A stretch of 64,000 nucleotides of DNA from Rathayibacter sp. SD072 (GTDB lineage: Bacteria; Actinomycetota; Actinomycetes; Actinomycetales; Microbacteriaceae), in the NCBI RefSeq assembly GCF_017355185.1, contig NZ_JADILJ010000020.1:1-64000 (forward strand). Direction: 5' to 3'. A program made the translations under genes and the position numbers. Positions 8,135 through 17,476 of this stretch are shown piece by piece. How positions within the stretch are numbered: position 1 is the first letter of the stretch; every line of letters begins with the position of its first letter. The notes under the pieces were generated by a model, which saw only the letters and a program-made list of their open reading frames with translations, searched no databases and was not told the origin of the DNA.

Positions 8135-10984
8135 TCAGCAGCTCCGCGACGGGTACGCGACGCTCTGCTCGAGCGTCTCGCCGCCGCCGACGGCGGTCAC
8201 GACGACCTCGCCCGCCGGAGCGGTCTTCTGGCGCGTCGTGAACGTGTGGGTCGCGTTCGCTCCGACCGCCACCTGCGCGAACGCCATCTGGCCGTAGCTC
8301 GAGCGGATCGTCACGTCGACGGGCGCCGCGGATCCGTTCGTCGCCGTGACCGACAGGTACGCCTTCCCGGCGATGCACCGGGTCGAGACGGTCGCCGGCA
8401 CCACGAGCGCGGGCGCGGCGGCCTCCGGCACCACGATCTCGGGGATCTTCACGTACGAGTTCGGAGTCGCGAACGTGATCCGCAGCCCCGTCGCCGTCAC
8501 GGCGCCGAAGGAGAGCGTGGTGGCCGAGCCGTTCGCCGCGACCGGAGCGGCCTGCGCGGTGGTCGGTCGCCAGAGGCCGTCGGTGCCGCGGTAGGCGACG
8601 CTCGCCGAGGCGAGGGTGCCCTCCGTGTTCGTGAAGGTCAGCCGGTCGACGCGGTGCGCCTCGGCGAGGGTGAGCGTGAAGTCCGAGCTGCTCTTCAGCG
8701 CGGTCCCGGACCAGGTCGACCAGGCGGTCGCCGCGCTCCCGTCGCAGGCGTTCGCCGCGGGGAGCGTCGACCACTCCGTCTGGCTGAACGAGGCGCTCAC
8801 ACTCGCCCCCGGGATCCGGCAGAGGTTCACCGGAGGAGCGTCGCCCCAGATCTCGACCTCCGAGATCGACTGCCACGTGTTCGCCGCACTGGTGAGGTGC
8901 AGGCGCACGGCCGCGGTGTCGGGGAGGGAGGAGAGGTCCAGCGCCACGGTCGGCGCGGCATCGGCGGCCACCTGCGTCAGCGTCGCCGAGACGGTCGACG
9001 TGCGCCAGGCTCCGTCGACCTGGTACTCGACCTCGACCTTCGAGGGCCAGGTCGCAGCCCCGTCCTTGTACGTGTGCACCGTGAGCGAGTCGAGGTCCTG
9101 CGGCGAGCCCCACGAGAACGTGAGGCGGCTGTCGCGCGGGTACCCGGAGGAGGTCCAGTCGTCCCAGCCCTTGCCCTTCACGTCGCCGTCGATCAGCTTC
9201 GGAGCCAGGTCGGCGCGGCTCGACGCGGTCACCGCGGACTGACGCGCGAGATTCACGATGCCGGGCTCGGCCACCTCGACGGTGCGCGTGAAGCGACGGC
9301 CGGCCGAGTACTCGGCGTCACCGGCGAGCACGCCCGTGACCTGCAGCGTGCCGAGGACGTTCGGCCCGGTCGGCTCCCAGTCGACCGCGGTGTCGCGCGT
9401 GCCGCCGGGGGAGCGGACCGACACGGTCGCGGGGAGGGAGGCCCCGATGTCGGCCGCGCGGGTGACCGTCTCGGGGAGGCGGTCGTCGACGACCGACCAG
9501 AGGCCCGCTCCGACGCCCTTGTCGTCCCAGTAGGACGCGTCCCAGCCGTCGGCCCAGCGCGCCGGGTCCTCGACGGCGGGATTGCGCATCTCGAGTCGGC
9601 CGTTCTCGCCGATGGTCATCGGCAGCCAGACGTAGTTCGAGTCGGCCGCGCCGTCGTTCCAGCGGTCGCCCAGGTAGACGTGCCTCCCCGGGCCCAGCGT
9701 CAGGACGTCCGTCGACTGCGATCCGAAGGTGGTCTTGCGGGTGTCGCCGACCGAGAGGAGGCCGTCGCCGCCCTCGGGGATCTGGTTGTAGGGCACGTTC
9801 TCGGAGGGGTCGCCGGCCTGGACGCCGCGGATCCACGGTCCGAGCACGCTGTCGGCCGTGTAGTAGGTCTGCGGGTTCGGCGCCCACCCGGTCGCTCCCG
9901 AGGCGAGCGTGAAGTACTTCCCGCCCTCGGTGAAGATCGCGGGAGCCTCGAGGACGCCGCACTCCTTCACGATCTGGAAGTCGGTGCCGCGGACCGGGGC
10001 GCCGGGCGTCCCGTCGGCGAAGACGTACGGGTACCGGCCGTCGGCCGAGTACTGGTTCGCATCGAGGGTGTCGGTCGTCGTCGTGCGCTCGACGTTCGTG
10101 TAGTCCGCGTCGAGCTTCGCGATGTACAGGCTCCGGTTCTCCTCCGAGGAGTAGGAGATGTAGGCGGTGCCGTCCTCGTCCTGGAAGACGGTCATGTCAC
10201 GGGCCTGCCCCGGCACGGCCGCCGAGATGCACGCCTTGTAGTCGGTGCGGTTGTAGAGGCGGTACGCGCCGGTCATGGTGAACGGGCCGGTCGGGCTGTC
10301 CGACACCGCGACCGCGGCCATCGAGCGCGCGTAGGTGCTGCCGCCCGGCGTGATCCGGCCGTCGGAGTGCCACCACATCACCCACTGGTCGTTCTTCTCG
10401 TTGTAGAGCACCTTCGGGCGCTCGAAGATCGCGGTGTTGGGGGAGGTCTGGTTCGTGTCGAGGTGGTAGTCGATCTCGGCGATGCGGTCGGCGCGCGGGG
10501 TGCCCGCGTCGTCGACCGTGTCGTAGAGGGCGTCGAAGTAGGGCTGCTCGAGCTCCTCGGGAGCCTGGACGCTGCGCAGCGCCGTGCCGCGGTTCTCCCA
10601 GTTCATCCCGTCGGTCGAGCGGTACACGGCGACTCCGGGGGAGTTGTAGTACCCCTTCGTGCGGTCCTCGCCGTACCAGTAGTGCACATCCGTGCCGTCC
10701 TCCTGGACGGTCACGATCTGCCCGCCGTGCGCCTGGATGTGGCGCCCGTCGGTGTCGTACCAGCTCGGCTGGAAGTAGCCCGCCGCACTCCGTCCCGGAT
10801 CCTGGATCGCGGGATAGGAGTCGTACACGGGCGGCGGATCCGCGCGCGGGACCCCATCGGCGGGATCGGTCACCACCGCGCTCGCGAGCGGCGCGGCCGC
10901 GACGGCCGGCGCTCCTGCGGCCAGCAGGCCGGTGACGACGAGAGCCGTCACCGCCCATCCGAACGGTCTCTTCCTGGGCGTCAT
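8135..10984 (-). CDS. secreted GH43 (subfamily 24-like) exo-beta-1,3-galactanase with discoidin domains
   Basis: A 949-residue protein starting MTPRKRPFGWAV with a Sec signal peptide to about residue 30 (AAGAPAVAAAP). The GH43 five-blade domain covers about 50-420. The stretch IQAHGGQIVTVQEDGTDVHYWYGED closely resembles known exo-beta-1,3-galactanases of GH43_24, which cleave arabinogalactan backbones. The probable acid is Glu in CGVLEAPAIF. After it come a bacterial Ig-like domain (about 480-570), an F5/8-type discoidin/CBM32 domain (about 575-720), a second discoidin-like domain (about 725-850) and a C-terminal beta domain with two Cys. It probably releases galactose from plant arabinogalactan proteins outside the cell. 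It has its own operator upstream and a terminator downstream. The start was chosen because the signal peptide begins there; the in-frame codon at 11065 would add an implausible leader that includes the operator. Confidence 0.85.
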   Translation of the reverse strand: MTPRKRPFGWAVTALVVTGLLAAGAPAVAAAPLASAVVTDPADGVPRADPPPVYDSYPAIQDPGRSAAGYFQPSWYDTDGRHIQAHGGQIVTVQEDGTDVHYWYGEDRTKGYYNSPGVAVYRSTDGMNWENRGTALRSVQAPEELEQPYFDALYDTVDDAGTPRADRIAEIDYHLDTNQTSPNTAIFERPKVLYNEKNDQWVMWWHSDGRITPGGSTYARSMAAVAVSDSPTGPFTMTGAYRLYNRTDYKACISAAVPGQARDMTVFQDEDGTAYISYSSEENRSLYIAKLDADYTNVERTTTTDTLDANQYSADGRYPYVFADGTPGAPVRGTDFQIVKECGVLEAPAIFTEGGKYFTLASGATGWAPNPQTYYTADSVLGPWIRGVQAGDPSENVPYNQIPEGGDGLLSVGDTRKTTFGSQSTDVLTLGPGRHVYLGDRWNDGAADSNYVWLPMTIGENGRLEMRNPAVEDPARWADGWDASYWDDKGVGAGLWSVVDDRLPETVTRAADIGASLPATVSVRSPGGTRDTAVDWEPTGPNVLGTLQVTGVLAGDAEYSAGRRFTRTVEVAEPGIVNLARQSAVTASSRADLAPKLIDGDVKGKGWDDWTSSGYPRDSRLTFSWGSPQDLDSLTVHTYKDGAATWPSKVEVEYQVDGAWRTSTVSATLTQVAADAAPTVALDLSSLPDTAAVRLHLTSAANTWQSISEVEIWGDAPPVNLCRIPGASVSASFSQTEWSTLPAANACDGSAATAWSTWSGTALKSSSDFTLTLAEAHRVDRLTFTNTEGTLASASVAYRGTDGLWRPTTAQAAPVAANGSATTLSFGAVTATGLRITFATPNSYVKIPEIVVPEAAAPALVVPATVSTRCIAGKAYLSVTATNGSAAPVDVTIRSSYGQMAFAQVAVGANATHTFTTRQKTAPAGEVVVTAVGGGETLEQSVAYPSRSC

Positions 10985-11015
10985 GCTGTGCTCCTTTGCA
11001 CGGGGACCTCGGGAG

Positions 11016-11029
11016 TGTTCACGCGAACA
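11016..11029 (-). promoter_or_regulatory. LacI-type operator of the galactanase gene
   Basis: TGTTCACGCGAACA has perfect TGTTC/GAACA arms around ACGC. It lies 32-45 bases before the galactanase start codon. The sequence differs from the other operators in the window, so a different LacI protein probably reads it. Confidence 0.55.
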
Positions 11030-11104
11030 GGTCCCGCGCCCCACCGTACATGGTGACGTCAACATGCGGGAGGGCGTATCGCCCTCGACTCGGGGGCGGA
11101 CCGC

Positions 11105-12490
11105 TCAGCGCGGGGCGCGCAGCTCCCGGAGCGCTCCGCCGTGCAGCGGATCCGTGCGCCAGCGGGCGGTGAAGGTGCCCGCGGCGGCGTCGAGCACGAG
11201 GTGCAGCCGGTGCGGCGTCTCGAGGAACAGGACGTCGACGAGCAGCTCGCCGCCGGGGGCGCGGCCGGCGCTCGCCGCGAGCACGCCCGTGGTCGTCCAC
11301 TCCCCGGATCCCGGAGCGATGAGGAGCCGGTCCTCGCCCTCGATCAGCGCGAGCGTCCATCCGCTCCGCTCCGCCGAGATCTCGAGACCGGTGAGCGAGA
11401 GGACGTCGGAGTGGGAGGGCCGGAAGCGGCCGGGCGCCACATCGCCGGCGGCGGGCTCGAGCGGAGGCAGGCCGAGCGCTCCGAGACGTCTCGCGAGCGC
11501 CTGCTCCGCACCGCTCGGAACCGGCGAGCCCGAGGGCAGGAGCGCCGGCAGCAGGTGCTCCCACACCCGCGCGAGCAGTCCCTCGGTGTCGGTCGTCTGC
11601 CCGGTGATCGCGAGGACCGCGTCGTGCTCCGGCAGCACGAGGCCGAACTGCCCGTAGGCGCCGTCGGCCCGGTACCCGTGGCTCGAGCGCCAGAACTGGA
11701 AACCGTAGCCCTGCCTCCAGTCGGCGTTCCCCTCGGCGGGCGTCGGCACCTGCGCCGTCGACGCCTCCGCCACCCACGCGGGGTCGAGGAGCTGCTCCGA
11801 TCCCCAGCGCCCCTCCTGCAGGTAGAGGAGGCCGAGCGCCGCGGCGGCCTCGGTCGTGGCGTGCAGCCCGCTGTAGCCGATCTCGCGGCTGGAGGCGTCG
11901 CGCGTCCAGGCGACCTCGCCGATGCCGAGCGGATCGAGCAGCCGCGGGCGGAGGAAGTCGACGAGCGACCCGCCGCTCACCCGCTGCACGATCGCGGCGG
12001 CCGCGAAGGTGCACGGCTGGTTGTAGGCGAAGACGCTGCCGGGCTCCTCCTCGGGCGGCAGGAGCAGGAAGCCCCGGACCATGTCGACCGGATCGATCGC
12101 GCGCGCCCGGTCGATCGTCTCCTCGCGGTGCCCGCTGGCCATCGCGAGCACGTGGCGGACGCGGATCGAGCGCGAGCGCGGATCCGTCACCTCGTCGTCG
12201 AGCTCGGGGAAGTACGAGAGCACGGTGGCGTCGAGGTCGACGAGGCCCTCGGCGACGGCCAGGGCGACGGCGGTCGCGGTGAAGCTCTTCGAGTAGGAGT
12301 AGAGGAGGTGCAGCCGCTCGGCGGTGTACGGCGCCCACCAGCCCTCGGCCACCACGCTGCCGCCTCGCACGAGGACGAACCCGTGCGGCTCGATCCCCGG
12401 TGCCGCGTCGAGGGAGTCGACGAGGGCGAGGACGCCGGCGGCGTCGACTCCGCGGGAGGACGGTGAGCTTCTCGGCAGCGAGCGGTGCAT
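11105..12490 (-). CDS. serine hydrolase, class C beta-lactamase/penicillin-binding fold
   Basis: A 461-residue protein. The S-x-x-K motif is at about residues 66-69 (LLYSYSKSFTATAVA) and the Y-x-N motif is AYNQPC near 160. A third motif is not obvious; YGQFG near 280 is a candidate. The C-terminal 130 residues form a lipocalin-like or beta-rich extension (for example HLVLDAAAGTFTARWR), common in esterase/D-aminopeptidase relatives. No signal peptide is visible, so it is probably cytoplasmic and an esterase or amidase rather than a resistance beta-lactamase. It follows the 218-residue protein gene by nine bases. It also has its own -10 box (TAGCAT, minus strand, 12497-12502) six bases before the ATG, suggesting a leaderless promoter. 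Confidence 0.85.
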   Translation of the reverse strand: MHRSLPRSSPSSRGVDAAGVLALVDSLDAAPGIEPHGFVLVRGGSVVAEGWWAPYTAERLHLLYSYSKSFTATAVALAVAEGLVDLDATVLSYFPELDDEVTDPRSRSIRVRHVLAMASGHREETIDRARAIDPVDMVRGFLLLPPEEEPGSVFAYNQPCTFAAAAIVQRVSGGSLVDFLRPRLLDPLGIGEVAWTRDASSREIGYSGLHATTEAAAALGLLYLQEGRWGSEQLLDPAWVAEASTAQVPTPAEGNADWRQGYGFQFWRSSHGYRADGAYGQFGLVLPEHDAVLAITGQTTDTEGLLARVWEHLLPALLPSGSPVPSGAEQALARRLGALGLPPLEPAAGDVAPGRFRPSHSDVLSLTGLEISAERSGWTLALIEGEDRLLIAPGSGEWTTTGVLAASAGRAPGGELLVDVLFLETPHRLHLVLDAAAGTFTARWRTDPLHGGALRELRAPR

Positions 12491-12499
12491 CCCTCGATG

Positions 12500-13156
12500 C
12501 TACGGGCGCGGTCCGACAGTCGGGCCCGGCGCCTCGGGAGGCGGGGCGTCCGGGAACGGGCCGAGGCCCAGGAGGAAGCGCAGCAGCACCTCGGCCGGCG
12601 CGCGGACCGCGGGGCCCAGGCCCAGCTCCCAGCCTGCGTCGGTGGCGGCGAGCGAGCGGCCCCGGATCGCCGCGCGGATCGGGAGCGGTGCACGCTGCAT
12701 CCGCTCCATGGCGATCGCGCCCGAGACGCGGGGCGGCAGGTCGACGCCGGTGACGAGGCTCAGCTCGACGCGGACCACGTCGACCAGGTCGGCGATGCCA
12801 CGGGATCCGGAGCCGGAGCGGCGGGCCGCGGCGAGGGCCGCGAGGGCGCCGGGGATCTCGGACGACATGGGAGGGGTGCTCGCCTCGCGGGCGCCGACGC
12901 GGGTGGCGAAGCGCTGCCCGGTGCTGCTCGAGAGCCGGACGACCAGCTCGCCGAGCACCGCGGAGGCGGGGACGGGAGAGGCGGAGGGGGCGGAGACGGC
13001 ACCGGCCGCCTCGCCCTCCAGGAAGGAGGGGGAGGCGGCCAGTGCTGCCAGGCGGTCGAGCCGATCGGCGACGAGCGGGCGCCAGTCGTTGCTGACCCCC
13101 GACTCGTCGACGTCGGGCCGAGCGCTCAGCGGGAGGAACCGCGACCAGTCGGGCAC
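12500..13156 (-). CDS. uncharacterised protein with a mycothiol-isomerase-like C-terminus
   Basis: A 218-residue protein from a GTG start with CGGAG five bases upstream. It lies ten bases after the mmsB stop, so it probably belongs to the same transcript. The C-terminal part, PIRAAIRGRSLAATDAGW followed by GLGPAVRAPAEVLLRFL, resembles the C-terminal end of TIGR03083-type mycothiol-dependent maleylpyruvate isomerase relatives. The N-terminus lacks the His ligands of the DinB-like metal domain, so the enzyme activity may be absent or different. The middle is Ala/Ser/Pro-rich. The antisense frame here is also open, but this one has a ribosome site and family-like sequence. The function is unknown. 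Confidence 0.55.
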   Translation of the reverse strand: MPDWSRFLPLSARPDVDESGVSNDWRPLVADRLDRLAALAASPSFLEGEAAGAVSAPSASPVPASAVLGELVVRLSSSTGQRFATRVGAREASTPPMSSEIPGALAALAAARRSGSGSRGIADLVDVVRVELSLVTGVDLPPRVSGAIAMERMQRAPLPIRAAIRGRSLAATDAGWELGLGPAVRAPAEVLLRFLLGLGPFPDAPPPEAPGPTVGPRP

Positions 13157-13166
13157 GGGACTCCGA

Positions 13167-14402
13167 TCAGCGTCCGCCGGCGCGGCGCTTGTTGTAGACG
13201 TCGAAGGCGACCGCGAGCAGGAGCACGAGGCCCTTGACCGCCTGCTGCCACTCGATGCCGATGCCCATGATCGACATGCCGTTGTTCAGGACGCCGATGA
13301 TCAGACCACCGAGGATCGCGCCGCCGATGGTGCCGACGCCGCCCTGGACCGCCGCGCCGCCGATGAAGGCGGCCGAGATGGCCTCGAGCTCGAAGCCGTC
13401 TCCGGCCTTCGGGCCCGCGAGGTTCAGGCGGGCGGTGAAGACGAGTCCGGCAAGCGCCGCGAGGACGCCCATGTTGACGAACAGCCAGAAGGTGACGTTG
13501 CGCGTCTTGATGCCCGAGAGCTCCGCGGCGTGCAGGTTGCCGCCGATGGCGTAGACGTGGCGGCCGAAGACCGAGCGGTTCATCACGACGCCGTAGACCA
13601 GCACCAGCACGGCCAGCACGATCAGGGTCACCGGGATGCCCTTGAAGGTGGAGAGCGCGAAGGCGAAGGCGCCGATGACGAGCGCGACGAGGACGAGCTT
13701 GGTGACGAACCAGGCGCCCGGCTCGACGCTCTGGTTGTACTTCTGGCGGCCGCGGCGGGTGCGCAGCGACTGCACGGCGAAGGCGATGATGGCCAGCGCG
13801 CCGACTCCGAGCGACAGCGGGTCGAGTGCGGTCTCGCCGAACAGGTCGGTGAGGAAGCCGTTGCCCAGCGCGCGGTACTCGATCGGGAACGAGCCGATGT
13901 TCGCGTTGCCGAGGACGACGAGCGCGAGACCGCGGAAGATCAGCATGCCCGCCAAGGTCACGATGAACGCGGGTATCCCCACGTACGCGATCCAGAAGCC
14001 CTGCCAGGCGCCGACGAGGGCGCCGATGCCGAGCGACAGGATGATCGACAGCCACCACGGGAGACCCATGTTCACCGCGAAGACGCCCGAGACCGCTCCG
14101 ACGAACGCGGCGACCGAGCCGACCGAGAGGTCGATGTGCCCGGCCACGATGACCATCACCATGCCGATGGCGAGGATCAGGATGTAGCCGTTCTGGACGA
14201 TCAGGTTGGAGATGTTCTGCGGGCGCAGGAGGATCCCCTCGGTCATGATCTGGAACAGCAGCACCACCACGATGAGGGCGATGAAGATGCCGTTCTTGCC
14301 GAGGTCGCCCAGCACGTGGCTGAGGCGCTTCGTGAACGCGTTCTCGGTGGGGTTCACCTGCGCACCCGCCGCCGTGGGCGGGGTGTTCTGCAGATCGGTC
14401 AT
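13167..14402 (-). CDS. mmsB: multiple monosaccharide ABC transporter permease
   Basis: A 411-residue membrane protein with about ten helices. It has the ribose/xylose-type permease (BPD_transp_2) signatures [16 protein letters not shown] near residue 85 and [20 protein letters not shown] near 360. It forms the channel for the MmsA ATPase and the ChvE-like binding protein. The length (about 400) fits the GguB/MmsB branch, which is longer than RbsC. Its ATG overlaps the mmsA stop (ATGA), with AGGAG upstream. ChvE/GguAB-type systems import xylose, arabinose, galactose, glucose and fucose. Confidence 0.92.
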   Translation of the reverse strand: MTDLQNTPPTAAGAQVNPTENAFTKRLSHVLGDLGKNGIFIALIVVVLLFQIMTEGILLRPQNISNLIVQNGYILILAIGMVMVIVAGHIDLSVGSVAAFVGAVSGVFAVNMGLPWWLSIILSLGIGALVGAWQGFWIAYVGIPAFIVTLAGMLIFRGLALVVLGNANIGSFPIEYRALGNGFLTDLFGETALDPLSLGVGALAIIAFAVQSLRTRRGRQKYNQSVEPGAWFVTKLVLVALVIGAFAFALSTFKGIPVTLIVLAVLVLVYGVVMNRSVFGRHVYAIGGNLHAAELSGIKTRNVTFWLFVNMGVLAALAGLVFTARLNLAGPKAGDGFELEAISAAFIGGAAVQGGVGTIGGAILGGLIIGVLNNGMSIMGIGIEWQQAVKGLVLLLAVAFDVYNKRRAGGR

Positions 14403-15928
14403 CGTTGCTTCTCCTGGGTCATGAGGGTGAGGACCGCCTCGGGGGTCGCCTCGGCGATGGGCAGCTCGCCCGTGATGCGGCCTTCCGACAGCGCGTACAC
14501 GCGGTCGCAGATGCCGAGGAGCTCGGGGAGCTCGGAGGAGATGACGATGATCCCCTTACCCGCGGCCGCGAGCTTGTTGATGATGGTGTAGATCTCGTAC
14601 TTCGCTCCCACGTCGATGCCGCGGGTGGGCTCGTCGAGGATCAGGACGTCGGGGTCGGAGTAGATCCACTTCGACAGGACGACCTTCTGCTGGTTGCCGC
14701 CCGAGAGCTTGCCGGTCTTGGCGAGCACGGTCGGCGACTTGATGTTCATGCTGCCGCGGTACTCGTTGGCGACCTCGAACTCGCGGTTGTCGTCGACGAG
14801 TCCGCCCTTCGACACCTTCTCGAGGGAGGCCAGCGAGATGTTCCGCTTGATGTCGTCGATGAGGTTGAGGCCGTAGTGCTTGCGGTCCTCCGTGGCGTAG
14901 GCGAGCCCGTGGGCGATCGCCTCCGACACGGTGCGCATCTTGATCTCCTTGCCGGCCTTGAAGACCTGGCCCGAGATGCGGCTGCCGTAGGAGCGGCCGA
15001 AGAGGCTCATCGCGAACTCGGTGCGCCCGGCGCCCATGAGGCCGGCGATGCCGACGATCTCGCCGCGGTGCACCGTGAGGTTCACCTTGTCGACCATGAC
15101 GCGCGTCGGGTCCTGCGGGTGGTGGGCGGTCCAGTCCACGACGCGGAGGATCTCCTCGCCGATGTGCGGGGTGTGGTCCGGGTACCGGTGGTCGAGGTCG
15201 CGCCCGACCATGTCCTTGATGATCCGGTCCTCGGTCACGTCGTCGTGCGCGATCGTCTCGATCGTCTTGCCGTCGCGGATGACCGTGACGGTGTCCGCGA
15301 TCTTCTTGATCTCGTTCAGCTTGTGGCTGATGATCAGCGACGTGATGCCCTGCTCCTTGAGGTGCAGGATCAGGTCGAGCAGGTGGTCCGAGTCCTCGTC
15401 GTTGAGCGCCGCGGTGGGCTCGTCGAGGATGAGCAGCTTGACCCGCTTGGAGAGCGCCTTGGCGATCTCGACGAGCTGCTGCTTGCCGACTCCGATCTCC
15501 TGGATCTTCGTCGTCGGGTTCTCCTTCAGACCCACCCGGGCGAGCAGCGCGGCCGCCTCCTGGTTGGTCTTGTTCCAGTCGATCAGCCCCGCGAAGCCGC
15601 GGACCTCGTTGCCGAGGAAGATGTTCTCGGCGATCGAGAGGTAGGGGCTGAGGGCCAGCTCCTGGTGGATGATGACGATGCCCTTGGCCTCCGAGTCGCG
15701 GATGCTGCCGAACTGCATCACGTCGCCCTCGAAGACGATGTCGCCCTCGTACGTCCCGTGCGGGTAGACCCCGGACAGGACCTTCATCAGCGTCGACTTG
15801 CCGGCGCCGTTCTCGCCGCAGATCGCGTGCACCTCGCCGCGCGCGGCGTTCAGGGTCACGTCCTGCAGCGCTTTGACGCCCGGGAACGTCTTGGTGATCC
15901 CGCGCATCTCGAGAATGTTGGTGCTCAC
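14399..15928 (-). CDS. mmsA: multiple monosaccharide ABC transporter ATP-binding protein
   Basis: A 509-residue protein with two tandem ATPase domains, as in RbsA/XylG/GguA. Domain 1 has Walker [11 protein letters not shown] near residue 38, the variant signature [13 protein letters not shown] and Walker [12 protein letters not shown]. Domain 2, from about 260, has a degenerate Walker A ([11 protein letters not shown]), the signature [14 protein letters not shown] and Walker [13 protein letters not shown]. Degeneration of the second site is normal for this family. The start is GTG with AAGGAG upstream. It is separated from the binding-protein gene by 323 bases that hold two hairpins, which would let the binding protein be made in excess. 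Confidence 0.93.
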   Translation of the reverse strand: MSTNILEMRGITKTFPGVKALQDVTLNAARGEVHAICGENGAGKSTLMKVLSGVYPHGTYEGDIVFEGDVMQFGSIRDSEAKGIVIIHQELALSPYLSIAENIFLGNEVRGFAGLIDWNKTNQEAAALLARVGLKENPTTKIQEIGVGKQQLVEIAKALSKRVKLLILDEPTAALNDEDSDHLLDLILHLKEQGITSLIISHKLNEIKKIADTVTVIRDGKTIETIAHDDVTEDRIIKDMVGRDLDHRYPDHTPHIGEEILRVVDWTAHHPQDPTRVMVDKVNLTVHRGEIVGIAGLMGAGRTEFAMSLFGRSYGSRISGQVFKAGKEIKMRTVSEAIAHGLAYATEDRKHYGLNLIDDIKRNISLASLEKVSKGGLVDDNREFEVANEYRGSMNIKSPTVLAKTGKLSGGNQQKVVLSKWIYSDPDVLILDEPTRGIDVGAKYEIYTIINKLAAAGKGIIVISSELPELLGICDRVYALSEGRITGELPIAEATPEAVLTLMTQEKQR

Positions 15929-15947
15929 TACGCCTCACTCCTTCAGG

Positions 15948-15977
15948 GAGCCGGGCCCCCTCTCGGGGACCCGGCTC
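15948..15977 (-). terminator. hairpin in the leader of mmsA (attenuator candidate)
   Basis: Arms GAGCCGGG (15948-15955) and CCCGGCTC (15970-15977) are perfectly complementary and are extended by C4/G4 pairs inside. It sits 19 bases before the mmsA start codon. It probably lowers read-through from the binding-protein gene or stabilises the cut transcript. Confidence 0.5.
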
Positions 15978-16185
15978 GGATCTCTCAGTACCGACTCGCG
16001 ACCTGCGCCCTCGGGCGCCGATCCGGTCACGGCCCCTCGGGGGAGGCCCGGCTCGCTTCCACCCCTCCTAATGAGAGGAGTGGACACGGCAGCGCCCCCT
16101 CGAGGAGGCGGCCGCGTCGCTCTTTCTCTTCCCTCAGGAAGTGATCGCGGGTCTCGGTGCGGTGAGCTGCAAGGCGGAGAAGGAA

Positions 16186-16204
16186 GCGATGGTGGAACCA
16201 TCGC
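16186..16204 (-). terminator. hairpin after the chvE-like gene
   Basis: GCGATGGT and ACCATCGC form a perfect 8-bp stem with a 3-base loop, 47 bases after the stop codon. With the hairpin at 15948-15977 it accounts for the visible structure in this 323-base gap, where I see no gene. Confidence 0.5.
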
Positions 16205-16251
16205 GCCCGCCGACAACGCCGCAGATCGCCGTACCGAGGCCCGCGATGCGA

Positions 16252-17382
16252 CTAGCCGTTGATCTCGGCGTCGGTGTAGTAGCCGCCGTCGACCAGGACC
16301 GACTCGATGTCGTCCTTGGTCACGATGACCGGCTCGAGCAGGTACGACGGGACGATCTTCTCGCCGTTGTCGTAGGTCTCGGTGTCGTTGACCTCGGGCT
16401 CGGAGCCCTCGAGGACGGCCTGCGCCATGAGCACGGCCTCCTTGGCGAGCTCGCGGGTGTCCTTGTAGATCGTGGCGTACTGCTCGCCCGAGATGATCGC
16501 CTTGACGGAGTCGAGCTCGGCGTCCTGACCGGTGATGACCGGGAAGTCGGTGCCCACGGTGTAGCCGGCGTCGGTGAGGGCCGAGATGATGCCGCGGCTC
16601 AGGCCGTCGTAGGGCGAGAGGACGCCCTGGACCTTGGATCCGTCGGAGTACGTCTTGGTCAGGATGTCCTCCATGCGGCTCTGGGCGACCTCGGGGTCCC
16701 AGCGCAGCGTGGCGACGGTGTTGAACTCGGTCTCGTCGCTCGCGACGACGAGGGTTCCGTCGTCGAGGAAGGGCTTGAGGGTCTCCATCGCGCCGTTGAA
16801 GAAGAACGTGGCGTTGTTGTCGTCGGGGCTTCCGGCGAACAGCTCGATGTTGAACGGACCGGCGGGCGCGTCGGCCACGGGGGCTCCGGTCAGGTCGGTG
16901 AGGCCCAGGCCCGCGAGGAGCGAGGTGGCCTGCTGCACGCCGACCTTGAAGTTGTCGAAGGTCGCGTAGTAGTCGACGTTCTCCGAGTCGCGGATCAGGC
17001 GGTCGTAGGCGATGACCGGGATGTCGTTCGCGGCCGCCTCCTCGAGCACGCTCGTGAGGGTGGTGCCGTCGATCGAGGCGACGATCAGGGCCTTGGCGCC
17101 CTTGGTGATCATGTTCTCGAGCTGCGAGACCTGGGTGGGGATGTCGTCCTCTGCGTACTGCAGGTCGACCTCGTAGCCGGCCTCCTCGAGCTGCGACTTG
17201 ACGTTGTCGCCGTCGGCGATCCAGCGCTCGGAGGACTTCGTCGGCATCGCGACGCCGACGAGTCCGCCTTCGCCACCGCCTTCGCCGCTGCCCGAGTCGC
17301 CGCCGCTGGAGCAGGCCGCGAGGGAGAGGATCATCGCTCCGCCGGCGAGGCCGGCGAGGAGGGAGCGCTTCATAGTGGTCAC
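16252..17382 (-). CDS. chvE: sugar-binding lipoprotein of the ChvE/MmsA/MmsB importer
   Basis: A 376-residue protein. The signal ends in the lipobox LSLAACSS, so Cys24 is lipidated and the mature protein is anchored outside the membrane. The mature part is a periplasmic-binding-protein type I fold with two lobes, including the ligand-binding stretches [25 protein letters not shown] and [17 protein letters not shown] and TGQDAE are typical of ChvE and XylF proteins, which bind monosaccharides such as xylose, arabinose, glucose or galactose. The GTG start has AAGGA six bases upstream; an ATG lies three codons later. It is the first gene of the chvE-mmsA-mmsB transcript, behind a double operator. 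Confidence 0.92.
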   Translation of the reverse strand: MTTMKRSLLAGLAGGAMILSLAACSSGGDSGSGEGGGEGGLVGVAMPTKSSERWIADGDNVKSQLEEAGYEVDLQYAEDDIPTQVSQLENMITKGAKALIVASIDGTTLTSVLEEAAANDIPVIAYDRLIRDSENVDYYATFDNFKVGVQQATSLLAGLGLTDLTGAPVADAPAGPFNIELFAGSPDDNNATFFFNGAMETLKPFLDDGTLVVASDETEFNTVATLRWDPEVAQSRMEDILTKTYSDGSKVQGVLSPYDGLSRGIISALTDAGYTVGTDFPVITGQDAELDSVKAIISGEQYATIYKDTRELAKEAVLMAQAVLEGSEPEVNDTETYDNGEKIVPSYLLEPVIVTKDDIESVLVDGGYYTDAEING

Positions 17383-17440
17383 TGTGATTCCTTCGTCATT
17401 GAATGCAGTGGGAGTGGCCGCTCCCGGGTGCGGGGCGGGA

Positions 17441-17467
17441 TGTGAGCGCTCATGTGAGCGATCACAT
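17441..17467 (-). promoter_or_regulatory. double LacI-type operator of the chvE-mmsAB operon
   Basis: Two palindromes lie side by side. The first contains TGAGCGCTCA (17443-17452). The second, ATGTGAGCGATCACAT (17452-17467), has perfect 6-bp arms. Both share TGTGAGCG. They lie 59-85 bases before the chvE start and just after the stop of the adjacent LacI gene, which is the likely reader. Confidence 0.6.
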
Positions 17468-17476
17468 GGAGTGATG

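Noticed and set aside
7841-11056. 1071-codon plus-strand frame over the galactanase gene
   Set aside because: Arg/Gly/Val-rich shadow of the minus-strand GH43 gene, which has a signal peptide and clear domains.
10985-11065. N-terminal extension of the galactanase to 11065
   Set aside because: It would put a polar leader before the signal peptide and translate through the operator.
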